Positions 38,163-45,055 of a DNA stretch of 64,000 nucleotides are shown here, one piece after another; position 1 is the first letter of the stretch, and the number at the start of each line of letters is the position of its first letter. Under the pieces are notes generated by a model. That model was not told the DNA's origin. It made no database searches and saw nothing but the letters and a program-made list of their open reading frames with translations. The stretch spans positions 1-64,000 of the forward strand of contig NZ_JACRSY010000017.1 of NCBI RefSeq assembly GCF_014384995.1, read 5' to 3'. The stretch comes from Zhenhengia yiwuensis. GTDB taxonomy: Bacteria; Bacillota; Clostridia; Lachnospirales; Cellulosilyticaceae. Both the position numbers and the translations under genes were made by a program.

Positions 38163-38492
38163 CTACTTAGAGCTTATTGTAGCTCCAATATAGTTTCCAA
38201 AACAATACATAATGTATTGACTTCTATTCCTATCAAATTTAAATCCCTGTTCTTCGAACTTTAAAAGTATATATCTATCTACTCTATAAGGGCTCTTTAA
38301 CTTATTGATGAGGTCTTCACTCATAGTAATCTTATAGTCCTTTAATTCTATTCTATATACTCCTGGTTTGATCATCTTTACACGTACTAATTCATTAAAT
38401 TCTTTTGATAATGTTTTTGTAACCTCATCAATAAATCTAGTGGCGTCCATATTTTTTGCCATATAACCTCTTAACATTCCTAAAGTATTCAT
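38163..38492 (-). CDS. Unknown small protein, prophage cargo (moron-like)
   Basis: 109 residues from the ATG at 38492 (GAGGAG upstream). Basic N-terminus, mixed helix/strand, ending YCFGNYIGATISSK. No family recognised. It breaks the tail operon between major tail protein and tail chaperone. It has its own promoter (38701-38729), a structured, terminator-ended leader, and its own terminator. Such autonomous units in structural modules are usually lysogenic conversion genes, often for superinfection exclusion or defence. Confidence 0.6.
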   Translation of the reverse strand: MNTLGMLRGYMAKNMDATRFIDEVTKTLSKEFNELVRVKMIKPGVYRIELKDYKITMSEDLINKLKSPYRVDRYILLKFEEQGFKFDRNRSQYIMYCFGNYIGATISSK

Positions 38493-38521
38493 GCAATCAC
38501 TCCTCAATATAATTTTATAAA

Positions 38522-38694
38522 ACAAAAAAATCCTCTTATACAGAATAAGAAGATACTAGACAATGATTGCATCACCTCCTTATCGATATTTTAGCAGGAC
38601 CACCTTGCAGTATGCAGGTTGGTATAGGGTCATAGAGCTAAATCTCTACCCTAACTCTTGATAAATGAGTTTACTCATATTAAATTGTTGTTAC
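38522..38694 (-). ncRNA. Structured leader or stand-alone RNA ahead of the cargo gene
   Basis: A transcript from the strong promoter at 38701-38729 would fold into TAGGG/CCCTA with TAGAG/CTCTA (38624-38653). A second stem at about 38599-38623 follows. It ends at a 10-bp terminator (38530-38554) with seven T. The cargo gene lies just beyond, so the element is either an attenuator or a separate RNA. An AAGGAGGTGATG sequence inside it opens a 22-codon hydrophobic frame that runs through the terminator. Confidence 0.55.
38530..38554 (-). terminator. Terminator before the cargo gene
   Basis: On the minus strand ATCTTCTTAT and ATAAGAGGAT form a 10-bp stem (one G-T and one mismatch tolerated), loop TCTGT, followed by TTTTTTT. 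Confidence 0.75.
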
Positions 38695-38700
38695 TTAAAT

Positions 38701-38729
38701 AGTATAACACTTGTGCTATAAAATGTAAA
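38701..38729 (-). promoter_or_regulatory. Strong promoter of the cargo unit
   Basis: Minus strand TTTACA (38724-38729), 17-base spacer, TATACT (38701-38706), both five of six to consensus, inside the gap after the major tail gene. Confidence 0.65.
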
Positions 38730-38756
38730 TATTATGCATTTATATTTTATAGATAA

Positions 38757-39335
38757 TTATCCAATTTCTTCTGTTTTTTCATATACTGTTTTATACCAGT
38801 TATCATAAGTTGCTGTGTCTGTTTCACTAGTAGTTTTAGCCTTGATAATGGTTGTTCCCGGAATACTTCTACAGGTCAAGTTGAGGGTTTCTGACTTAGG
38901 TTCAATGGTTTGGCCTTTTGTTAAACTCTCGATATTAGGCCTAGCTGCTTTACAGTAATACATAACATGACGTATAGCTTTGACATCACCTTCAAACTCA
39001 AAGAGTAAAGCAAATGGCGCTGGTTGTTTATCATTTTCTTCAAACTGAACCTTCTTACTATCAAGTACTTCTTTTAAAATTTCTACTTTAAAAGTATCTG
39101 GGATAAGTGCCATCTCTAATGTCCCATCATAACCATTGTTAGCAATAGTCGTAAAATACTCTGTGTTATCCGCATAGAAAGGCGTACTTTCTCCTACTGG
39201 AGATAATACTAGGTTAACTGCACCTGGAACAGGTGTAGGTGTTCCAAAAGTAACATCAATGACACCTTCTGTATTCGTCTCAGTAATACTTGCATAATGA
39301 ACATTCTTAAGTCCATATTTTATCTTATTACTCAT
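38757..39335 (-). CDS. Major tail protein
   Basis: 192 residues of the phi13/HK97-type major tail family. The pattern YGLKNVHYASITE, GTPTPVPGAVNLVLSP and DNTEYFTTIANNGYDG then EMALIPDTFK is typical of clostridial phage tail-tube subunits. It sits between tail terminator and chaperone genes as expected. GAGGGATAAC precedes the ATG. Confidence 0.88.
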   Translation of the reverse strand: MSNKIKYGLKNVHYASITETNTEGVIDVTFGTPTPVPGAVNLVLSPVGESTPFYADNTEYFTTIANNGYDGTLEMALIPDTFKVEILKEVLDSKKVQFEENDKQPAPFALLFEFEGDVKAIRHVMYYCKAARPNIESLTKGQTIEPKSETLNLTCRSIPGTTIIKAKTTSETDTATYDNWYKTVYEKTEEIG

Positions 39336-39347
39336 TGTTATCCCTCC

Positions 39348-39653
39348 TTAAATTTCATATCTAATTTGATACATCTTTTCTGTATCAATATAAGCCTCAT
39401 ACTTTTCATAATATACTTCATGATCTTCTAATAGGACTTCTAATCTAGTCTCTAGTAGTGCATCTTTTTTAGCCGTATACAGTTCTATAGCAAATCGATC
39501 TTCTTTATGGTAAACCTTATTATCTGCTGCAAAACTTTCTGTTTCACTTATCATGTACACAAGGTAGGGTGGCTTTTGTTCACTTTTAAAATGATTATAA
39601 GCTAATGGTAATTCTATTTGCTTTAACATCTTACATACCTTATCTAATGTCAT
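39348..39653 (-). CDS. Tail terminator / minor tail component
   Basis: 101 residues from the ATG at 39653 (GGAGGG upstream). LAYNHFKSEQKPPYLVYMISE and DNKVYHKEDRFAIELYTAKKD match small proteins coded between the HK97 gp10-like gene and the major tail gene. Those proteins cap the tail tube or join it to the head. It overlaps the gp10-like gene by 14 bp. Confidence 0.7.
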   Translation of the reverse strand: MTLDKVCKMLKQIELPLAYNHFKSEQKPPYLVYMISETESFAADNKVYHKEDRFAIELYTAKKDALLETRLEVLLEDHEVYYEKYEAYIDTEKMYQIRYEI

Positions 39654-39990
39654 CAATAGCCCTCCTTAATTCCTGTTCAAATGCATCGATTGCCTTTTGT
39701 TCTGCCGGTTCTATATGTTTGATACCTAATACTCTTCCACCACCACGTTTAGCATGACCATGTTCTAGAAGGTGTGTCAGGTAGTATCTTTTATTATGAA
39801 TGATATACCCGTTGTCTGTTTTCTTTCTGATCCAAGCTTTACTGTACTTATGTGTACGAGTTGGACTTGTAGCTTTCAAGTATTTTACTGTTTCAAGGGT
39901 AATTTTATCTGTTGCTTCTTCTAAGGCTTCCTGAATTTCTTGAGTATATTGTGCAAGTGTTTTGGCTATTTCTATATCTAAATCAAACAA
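39640..39990 (-). CDS. HK97 gp10-family head-tail joining protein
   Basis: 116 residues, basic. ITLETVKYLKATSPTRTHKYSKAWIRK, then HLLEHGHAKRGGGRV, is the family's hallmark. It starts with TTG (AAGGTG upstream) and overlaps both neighbours, as is typical in the connector cluster. Confidence 0.88.
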   Translation of the reverse strand: MFDLDIEIAKTLAQYTQEIQEALEEATDKITLETVKYLKATSPTRTHKYSKAWIRKKTDNGYIIHNKRYYLTHLLEHGHAKRGGGRVLGIKHIEPAEQKAIDAFEQELRRAIDDIR

Positions 39991-40306
39991 GCTCTACACC
40001 TTCTTTACAAAGTAATTGTAAATATCTATTCTCCTGGTTAACATTAATAACCGATACAATCTCATAGATTTGATTATTAAATAGCATTCTCATATGATTA
40101 TAAATCTGTGGCCTGTACCTAATAGTGACCTGAACCATAATATCACTTTTTGTTTGTCTTGCTTTAAAGTACTCCTTGCCTGAAAGTGGTTTAATATCTG
40201 CCCATACCTCATAGGCTAGTTGCCAAGTTTCGATCTCTTGTTCTAGGCTATCTTTTTCAACAAGCAGCTGTTCTAACTTGATTCTGTGCTTTAACTCACC
40301 GATCAT
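39983..40306 (-). CDS. Phage head closure / head-tail adaptor protein
   Basis: 107 residues of the SPP1 gp16-like adaptor family: IGELKHRIKLEQ, WADIKPLSGKEYFKARQ, IRYRPQIYNHMRMLF. It forms the ring between the connector and the tail. Confidence 0.87.
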   Translation of the reverse strand: MIGELKHRIKLEQLLVEKDSLEQEIETWQLAYEVWADIKPLSGKEYFKARQTKSDIMVQVTIRYRPQIYNHMRMLFNNQIYEIVSVINVNQENRYLQLLCKEGVELV

Positions 40307-40310
40307 CCTC

Positions 40311-40586
40311 TCACCAACTTTCCTTTCGGTAGTTAAAGAGTAAACACTTTACAACTTCTAAAATCTCATCTATTGGAACTTGCTCCCTATTCTCGTAAAG
40401 CTGCCCTACTATATAGAAAATGGCTTGTTTAACTGTTTCGGGGACCAAGGTTAATTCATCTAGCGCATATCTAAGTATCCCTTCACACATTTCTTCTGCT
40501 GCTATGATAAAAGAGGTGATGAGCATATCCTCTTCATCACCATCTACTCGAAGGTAAGTTTTAACTTCTTTTAAAGTAATGACCAT
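40311..40586 (-). CDS. Phage head-tail connector (gp6-like)
   Basis: 91 residues, helical, with LKEVKTYLRVDGDEEDMLITSFIIAAEEM, the signature of the HK97 gp6/SPP1 gp15 connector family. It lies between capsid and adaptor genes. Confidence 0.88.
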   Translation of the reverse strand: MVITLKEVKTYLRVDGDEEDMLITSFIIAAEEMCEGILRYALDELTLVPETVKQAIFYIVGQLYENREQVPIDEILEVVKCLLFNYRKESW

Positions 40587-40604
40587 CAGCTCATCACCTC
40601 CCCA

Positions 40605-41798
40605 TTATTTCATCTGTAATACTTTAATGGCTTCAGGTAAAATGAGTTTACCATCTACCCTTTGAGTAGCTTTAAATCCGACTTGTCCTGTAGCTGCATA
40701 AAGCTCATTGAGTCTTTGGAAGCTACGTCCTTGGCGATCTGCAATCCAGTAGTAATTGAAATCTCCAAAGGCTATAACCTTATTACCTGTAGTAATAGCT
40801 GGAACATAAGCAGAAGTTTTAACAGGTCTATTTAGGATTCTATCTGGCTCTCCTGCCGTAACGGATGGTTGCCATAAGTATTGACCTGTACTGTCTTTTA
40901 ACTTACGAATAGCTTTTACAGTCGAATCATTCATCACAAAGACAGCTTTTTTACGGTAGGGGGATTTAAGCGAATAAAATAAATCCATTACTTCATCTAA
41001 TGTAATAGCTGTTGTACTTGTACTCGTTACTCCCACTTCTGCTCCTCCAGTTGTATGGAAAATACCTGTCGGTTTACCTGTTCCATCTCCAATGAAAAAA
41101 GCCTCCTCTTCTTTAGCACCTATTCTTCTTGCAAACTCTTTAGCAATATAGTCTTGTATATTAAAAAAACTATCATTAAGAAGTTCTTCTGAAACCTTAA
41201 TCATAGTTGCTAATTTGTATGCTCCAATAGAAGTAAGTCCAAAGCTATCATCACTTTCAGGAATTAATCCTTCTTCATCTACCCAAGATGCTGTACCTTT
41301 TGTAGCAGATACTGGGATCTTTTTATCTCCTGAAGAGGTGTTAATAATTTTTGCTAAACTTCTAAAGATATTTTCTTCTTGTAAACTTTCAATAAGTGTA
41401 CGTTCAAACTCATCTGGTGCTAAGTAACCACCTTCACTATCTGTCCCGATCTGTAAAGCATTTTGTAGATCAAAACTATTTTTATTTCTCATAGCATTCC
41501 AAAAGGCATTACGATATTCATCAGTTGCACGCCCGGTCTTAACATCACCTTGATACTGAGAAGGTTTATTTGTGAGTGGTGCATTAAGTGGCTTGGACAG
41601 CTCTAAATCAAGTGCTGCTTGGCGCTCTAATCGGTCAATCTCTTTACCGAGATTAATAACATCTTCTTCCATACGTTCATAGGTCTGTGTATCTTCTGCG
41701 GAAAGTAATCCCTTATCATTTCTTCTACTATCTAAGAAAGCTTTGGTACTCTCCCATAGGTTGGCTCTTTTTTCTCTTAATTCTAATGCTTTACTCAT
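40605..41798 (-). CDS. HK97-fold major capsid protein
   Basis: 397 residues from the ATG at 41798 (GGAGG nine bases upstream; an in-frame TTG lies two codons before). The N-terminal 100 residues form a coiled scaffold-like delta domain, likely removed by the protease coded upstream. The fold domain begins near GTDSEGGYLAPDEFERTL and includes FFIGDGTGKPTGIF and FGDFNYYWIADRQG. It follows the protease as in HK97. Confidence 0.94.
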   Translation of the reverse strand: MSKALELREKRANLWESTKAFLDSRRNDKGLLSAEDTQTYERMEEDVINLGKEIDRLERQAALDLELSKPLNAPLTNKPSQYQGDVKTGRATDEYRNAFWNAMRNKNSFDLQNALQIGTDSEGGYLAPDEFERTLIESLQEENIFRSLAKIINTSSGDKKIPVSATKGTASWVDEEGLIPESDDSFGLTSIGAYKLATMIKVSEELLNDSFFNIQDYIAKEFARRIGAKEEEAFFIGDGTGKPTGIFHTTGGAEVGVTSTSTTAITLDEVMDLFYSLKSPYRKKAVFVMNDSTVKAIRKLKDSTGQYLWQPSVTAGEPDRILNRPVKTSAYVPAITTGNKVIAFGDFNYYWIADRQGRSFQRLNELYAATGQVGFKATQRVDGKLILPEAIKVLQMK

Positions 41799-41814
41799 AT
41801 ACAAATACCTCCAA

Positions 41815-42507
41815 TTAATGTTTTAATAGTTCTAATCGTTTTACTAACTGATCATAAGGTATACCTTTATCTTCAGGTGGCTCCTTCTTTGCACGGGGTA
41901 GTTTATTCCTCAGCGCATTGGTGACTGTTACCTTATCAAAAATGAACCCTTCATCTGACTGCTCTTGCTCTGGTTCATATAATACTTTGTCTGCAAATCC
42001 CAGTTCCACAGCCTTCTTGGCACTGAACCAAGTCTCTGCATCCATCATGTGTGCAAGCTTCACCCGACTTAATCTTGTCTTATGCTCATAAGCATTGATA
42101 ATGCCTTCTTTGACTTCATTTAACATGGCAATTCCAGATTCTAAATCAGAAGCTTCACCAAAGATTGCTGTTGATGGGTTGTGAATCATCAGCATCCCCG
42201 TAGGTGACATGTATACTTCATCTCCTGCCATTGCAATAACGGAAGCAGCACTTGCAGCTATTCCATCTATCTTAACTGTGACTTTGCCTGGATACTCTTT
42301 AAGCATATTGTAGATTTGGCTGGCAGCGAACACATCGCCACCTGGACTATTAATCCATACAGCTACATCACCTTTTGAGGCTGTAAGCTCTGCTTTAAAT
42401 TGCTTAGGTGAAATCTCATCATCAAACCAGCTATCCTGAGCAATATAGCCATCAAAGTAAAGTGTTCTACCTTCCTCATTCTTTACCCAATTCCAGAACT
42501 TCCTCAT
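41815..42507 (-). CDS. ClpP-like prohead protease
   Basis: Serine protease of the ClpP/crotonase fold that matures the capsid. The Ser is in DGIAASAASVIAMAG, the His in MLMIHNPST, and the acid residue lies further on. I prefer the ATG at 42507 (AAGGAAG upstream), giving 230 residues, because the earlier GTG touches the ribosome site. It overlaps the portal gene's end by 32 bp. Confidence 0.9.
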   Translation of the reverse strand: MRKFWNWVKNEEGRTLYFDGYIAQDSWFDDEISPKQFKAELTASKGDVAVWINSPGGDVFAASQIYNMLKEYPGKVTVKIDGIAASAASVIAMAGDEVYMSPTGMLMIHNPSTAIFGEASDLESGIAMLNEVKEGIINAYEHKTRLSRVKLAHMMDAETWFSAKKAVELGFADKVLYEPEQEQSDEGFIFDKVTVTNALRNKLPRAKKEPPEDKGIPYDQLVKRLELLKH

Positions 42508-43729
42508 TGTTTTCACCTTCCTTTTTATCTAATGTTTTTGCATAAGCACCTACATCTTCAAGCTTGAGCATGTTACCATTCATGGCATAGATATCACCAT
42601 GCTCGATGGTATTCATGTCTTCTAACCTTCTCACATCATTAGGACTTAAGAAGCCATTTTGAATACCTGTAGCGTAACCTTGCATTCTAGAGGCATAATC
42701 TCCTCTAAGTAATCCATCTACATTGAGTTTGATGAAGTAATCCTTCTTCTCGCTTTCTAGTAGTAAGGCACGTTGCATACTCATCTCTAACCTAACTACC
42801 CAAGGGTCCAAGGTGTACTTTACAAACTCTAAGGATTGATTCTCTATATTTGAAAAGGTAGCCCGTTCCAAGTCTCCTATCATGTGAGGTGGGATTCTAA
42901 AGATACGTGCTATCTCATTGATTTGGAATTTACGTGTTTCTAAGAACTGTGCTTGATCTGGTGGTATAGTAATTGTTTTAAAAGACATACCTTCTTCCAA
43001 TACTGCTACCTTATGTGCTTTGTTACTTCCACCATATACAGCATTCCAACTTTCACGAATACGTGCTGGATCTTTTACAATCCCAGGGTGTTCAAGTACA
43101 CCTCCTGGGTTTGCCCCGTTAGCAAAAAAAGAGGCCCCGTATTCCTCTGTGGCGATGGCCATTCCGATAGCATTTTTAGCCATTGCTATGGGTGAATAAC
43201 CGATCAATCCATCAAATCCTAATCCTGGAATATGAAGTACCTCTTCTTTTCTTAAGGGATAATCTTGCCCTTCTTTGTTATATAAATAGTAAATTTCACC
43301 TTTACTAGTTCTGTCTACAGTCATTTTGTCTGGCATAAGTGGATAAAGAGCCATAACCTTACCTGTTCCATCACGAATAATCTGGGCATATGCATTTCCC
43401 CATAATAAAAGATGACTCATCAATGTCTCTCTAAAGACAAAGGAAGTCATCTCTGAATTGGGTTCATTATGCAGCAGATAGTATAAATAATGGTCCTTTG
43501 CTTTCTCTTTACCATTGGATGTACTCCGATAAGTGTGTAATGGTAGAGAAGCGATGGCCTCAGCTAAAATTCTAACACAAGCATAAACAGCAGTGGTTTG
43601 CATCGCTGTTCTTTCATTAACTGTTTTGCCACTAGTGGTACCTCCAAAGAAAAAAGTGTAAGCACCACTAAGTGAATTGGTTGGTTTATCTCTTGATTTA
43701 AATAACTTTGATAGAACTGACATCTCCAT
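42476..43729 (-). CDS. HK97-family portal protein
   Basis: The 12-fold ring at the capsid vertex. 417 residues, with TAVYACVRILAEAIASLPLHTY, FRETLMSHLLLWGNAYAQI, GANPGGVLEHPG and IARIFRIPPHMIGD, all typical. AGGAGG lies six bases before the ATG. It is separated from the terminase gene by the Abi cassette and two terminators, which suggests antitermination or a separate promoter. Confidence 0.94.
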   Translation of the reverse strand: MEMSVLSKLFKSRDKPTNSLSGAYTFFFGGTTSGKTVNERTAMQTTAVYACVRILAEAIASLPLHTYRSTSNGKEKAKDHYLYYLLHNEPNSEMTSFVFRETLMSHLLLWGNAYAQIIRDGTGKVMALYPLMPDKMTVDRTSKGEIYYLYNKEGQDYPLRKEEVLHIPGLGFDGLIGYSPIAMAKNAIGMAIATEEYGASFFANGANPGGVLEHPGIVKDPARIRESWNAVYGGSNKAHKVAVLEEGMSFKTITIPPDQAQFLETRKFQINEIARIFRIPPHMIGDLERATFSNIENQSLEFVKYTLDPWVVRLEMSMQRALLLESEKKDYFIKLNVDGLLRGDYASRMQGYATGIQNGFLSPNDVRRLEDMNTIEHGDIYAMNGNMLKLEDVGAYAKTLDKKEGENNEEVLELGKE

Positions 43730-43760
43730 AATTATCCTCCTAAAAATGGGTATAAAAAAA

Positions 43761-43782
43761 GCACCTACTCAACTGTAGATGC
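43761..43782 (-). terminator. Second terminator downstream of the Abi cassette
   Basis: On the minus strand GCATCTAC (43775-43782) pairs with GTAGGTGC (43761-43768), one G-T pair, then seven T. It lies between RNA copy A and the portal gene. Confidence 0.8.
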
Positions 43783-43794
43783 ATTATTTATAGA

Positions 43795-43877
43795 ATAAAA
43801 GAGTAAGACTTTTAGTCGTACTCTTCCCACAAATGGAATATTTGGTTTCAGGCACTACCCTTGCCTTCCTATGGTCT
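43795..43877 (-). ncRNA. Abi-associated small RNA, copy A (downstream)
   Basis: This copy shares a 51-base block (43825-43875) with copy B at 45 positions. It ends in a different hairpin (GAGTACGAC with GTCTTACTC, 43801-43823) followed by TTTTATT. Its promoter would fall in the last codons of the Abi gene and is weak (TAAGAT as the -10), so it may be made by read-through from the Abi mRNA. Role unknown; it could be a spare, a decoy or the scar of a cassette insertion. Confidence 0.6.
43825..43875 (-). repeat. Direct repeat flanking the Abi gene, copy A
   Basis: 51-base block nearly identical to 44891-44941, same orientation, about 1.07 kb apart. Six differences. Shared core on the plus strand includes AAATGGAATATTTGGTTTC. 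Confidence 0.9.
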
Positions 43878-43893
43878 TATATATCTTATGCTA

Positions 43894-44844
43894 TTATAAA
43901 AAATTTATTCTATCATATAATTCTTCCCAATCCCTAGGAAGAATATTAAATATATATATATCAAACTTTGCCTTATTAACAATCTTCCTTAGATCTTTTT
44001 TTAATTGTTCCCCATCTTCAGCTTTTAATACTTTTTTCATGGCATATATTCTAGAAAACAAATCAGTATTACTTACAAGAATAGCTGAATCATCTGTTTT
44101 ATCCATCAATACTACTGAAGAGGTTCTTCCTACTAGCTTGTTATGATGTGCACAAACATTCCTTAGATTTCTTATAGCATCTAGCCATGTATCCATTTGT
44201 TTAGTAACTTCTTTCCCATAGTTTTTCTTAGAATATCCATATATAAGAACTACTTTTCTTAAATCACCCCGAAGATATGAGTACAATTTTGTTATCGTCC
44301 CAAATTCAAAATAGGAAAATGCCGCCCAAGAAGGTATCTTCTTTTTAGCCCTTTTTCCACCTGTTCTATACTCTTTTAACTCTGGGTATTTATGTACATT
44401 CCTTCTTAATTGTTTTTCATTTTCACTAATAGTCTTAATAAACTTATCAAAGTATTTTACATTACTAGTTCTTTTAGTACTGTCTTTTTCACTACGAGAA
44501 GGTGTATAAGATGTACAATCTAAATAGAACAGTGAATCACCTACTTTCAAAGAAATCGCATTAGATAAGTGACTCTTAAATTGAATCTCAGCTTTTTTAC
44601 AGTATGAAAAAAGCAACTTTCTTAATTCAGCGTCGAAATCATATACTGCAAAAAGTAAGTCCTGCTTAGGTTTAGTTTTTAAAACACTTGTATATGATAG
44701 CAAATACTTTCCATATCTGCTAAGTCTAAAATATCCAGTATAAGTTAGCAGTCTTCTCATTCTTTCTTTCCTAGAAAACACAACGTATTTTTTCATAAAT
44801 TCAATTTGGTTTTCTATATCAAAAGGCTTATCAAAATCAAGCAT
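43894..44844 (-). CDS. Abortive infection protein, Abi_2 (AbiD/AbiF) family
   Basis: 316 residues. The N-terminus (DKPFDIENQIEFMKKYVV, then LTYTGYFRLSRYGKYLL) and PSWAAFSYFEFGTITKLYSYL (171-191) are hallmark Abi_2 segments. RNVCAH (228-233) is an intact HEPN RxxxxH RNase motif. Such proteins stop phage growth by killing or stalling the infected cell, probably by cutting RNA. GGAGG lies seven bases before the ATG. The gene is framed by two copies of a structured RNA and splits the terminase-portal pair, so it is cargo rather than a phage structural gene. Confidence 0.9.
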   Translation of the reverse strand: MLDFDKPFDIENQIEFMKKYVVFSRKERMRRLLTYTGYFRLSRYGKYLLSYTSVLKTKPKQDLLFAVYDFDAELRKLLFSYCKKAEIQFKSHLSNAISLKVGDSLFYLDCTSYTPSRSEKDSTKRTSNVKYFDKFIKTISENEKQLRRNVHKYPELKEYRTGGKRAKKKIPSWAAFSYFEFGTITKLYSYLRGDLRKVVLIYGYSKKNYGKEVTKQMDTWLDAIRNLRNVCAHHNKLVGRTSSVVLMDKTDDSAILVSNTDLFSRIYAMKKVLKAEDGEQLKKDLRKIVNKAKFDIYIFNILPRDWEELYDRINFL

Positions 44845-44870
44845 ACTAAATCCTCCATGATAAAAAAAAA

Positions 44871-44886
44871 GAATGGTATACCATTC
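44871..44886 (-). terminator. Terminator of RNA copy B
   Basis: GAATGGTATACCATTC is a perfect palindrome; the minus strand then has nine T (44862-44870). Confidence 0.85.
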
Positions 44887-44890
44887 TTAA

Positions 44891-44941
44891 TCCCGCAAAT
44901 GGAATATTTGGTTTCGGGCATTACCCATGCCTTCCGACGGT
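44891..44941 (-). repeat. Direct repeat flanking the Abi gene, copy B
   Basis: Partner of 43825-43875. Differences from copy A fall partly in the CCCG/CGGG stem, where C-G and G-C become U-G and G-U, so pairing is kept. Confidence 0.9.
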
Positions 44942-44949
44942 GCATACTC

Positions 44950-44978
44950 ATTATAGTATAAACTTTTTTAAAAAACAA
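44950..44978 (-). promoter_or_regulatory. Promoter of RNA copy B
   Basis: Minus strand TTGTTT (44973-44978), 17-base spacer, perfect TATAAT (44950-44955). Confidence 0.7.
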
Positions 44979-45055
44979 TATGCTAAATGCATAAAACACA
45001 TAACTTTTCTATTTATTAGCATTTACTCTTCTTATATATAGTTCCTTAATCATTT

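Larger units (their letters stand above)
44862..44943 (-). ncRNA. Abi-associated small RNA, copy B (upstream)
   Basis: An RNA of about 80 nt starting near 44943. It can fold GGCAT/ATGCC, then CAAAT/ATTTG closed by CCCG/CGGG. It ends in a perfect 8-bp hairpin (GAATGGTATACCATTC, 44871-44886) and nine T. It finishes just before the Abi ribosome site, so the terminator separates RNA and toxin transcription, with read-through giving the mRNA. This layout fits an RNA antitoxin or guide-like partner. Confidence 0.7.

Noticed and set aside
38497..38572. 22-codon hydrophobic frame after AAGGAGGTGATG ahead of the cargo gene
   Set aside because: Its ATG is only two bases from the ribosome site and the frame reads through the terminator, so a toxin peptide is not supported, though not ruled out.
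43825..44941. The two 51-base repeats as a CRISPR array or as IS ends
   Set aside because: Only two copies, 1 kb apart, direct rather than inverted, with no transposase and no regular spacers; promoter and terminators point to RNA genes.
44814..44999. 61-codon minus-strand frame across RNA copy B
   Set aside because: It runs through the promoter, the RNA block and the terminator poly-T (giving a run of Phe) and lacks a ribosome site; it is a by-product of the RNA.
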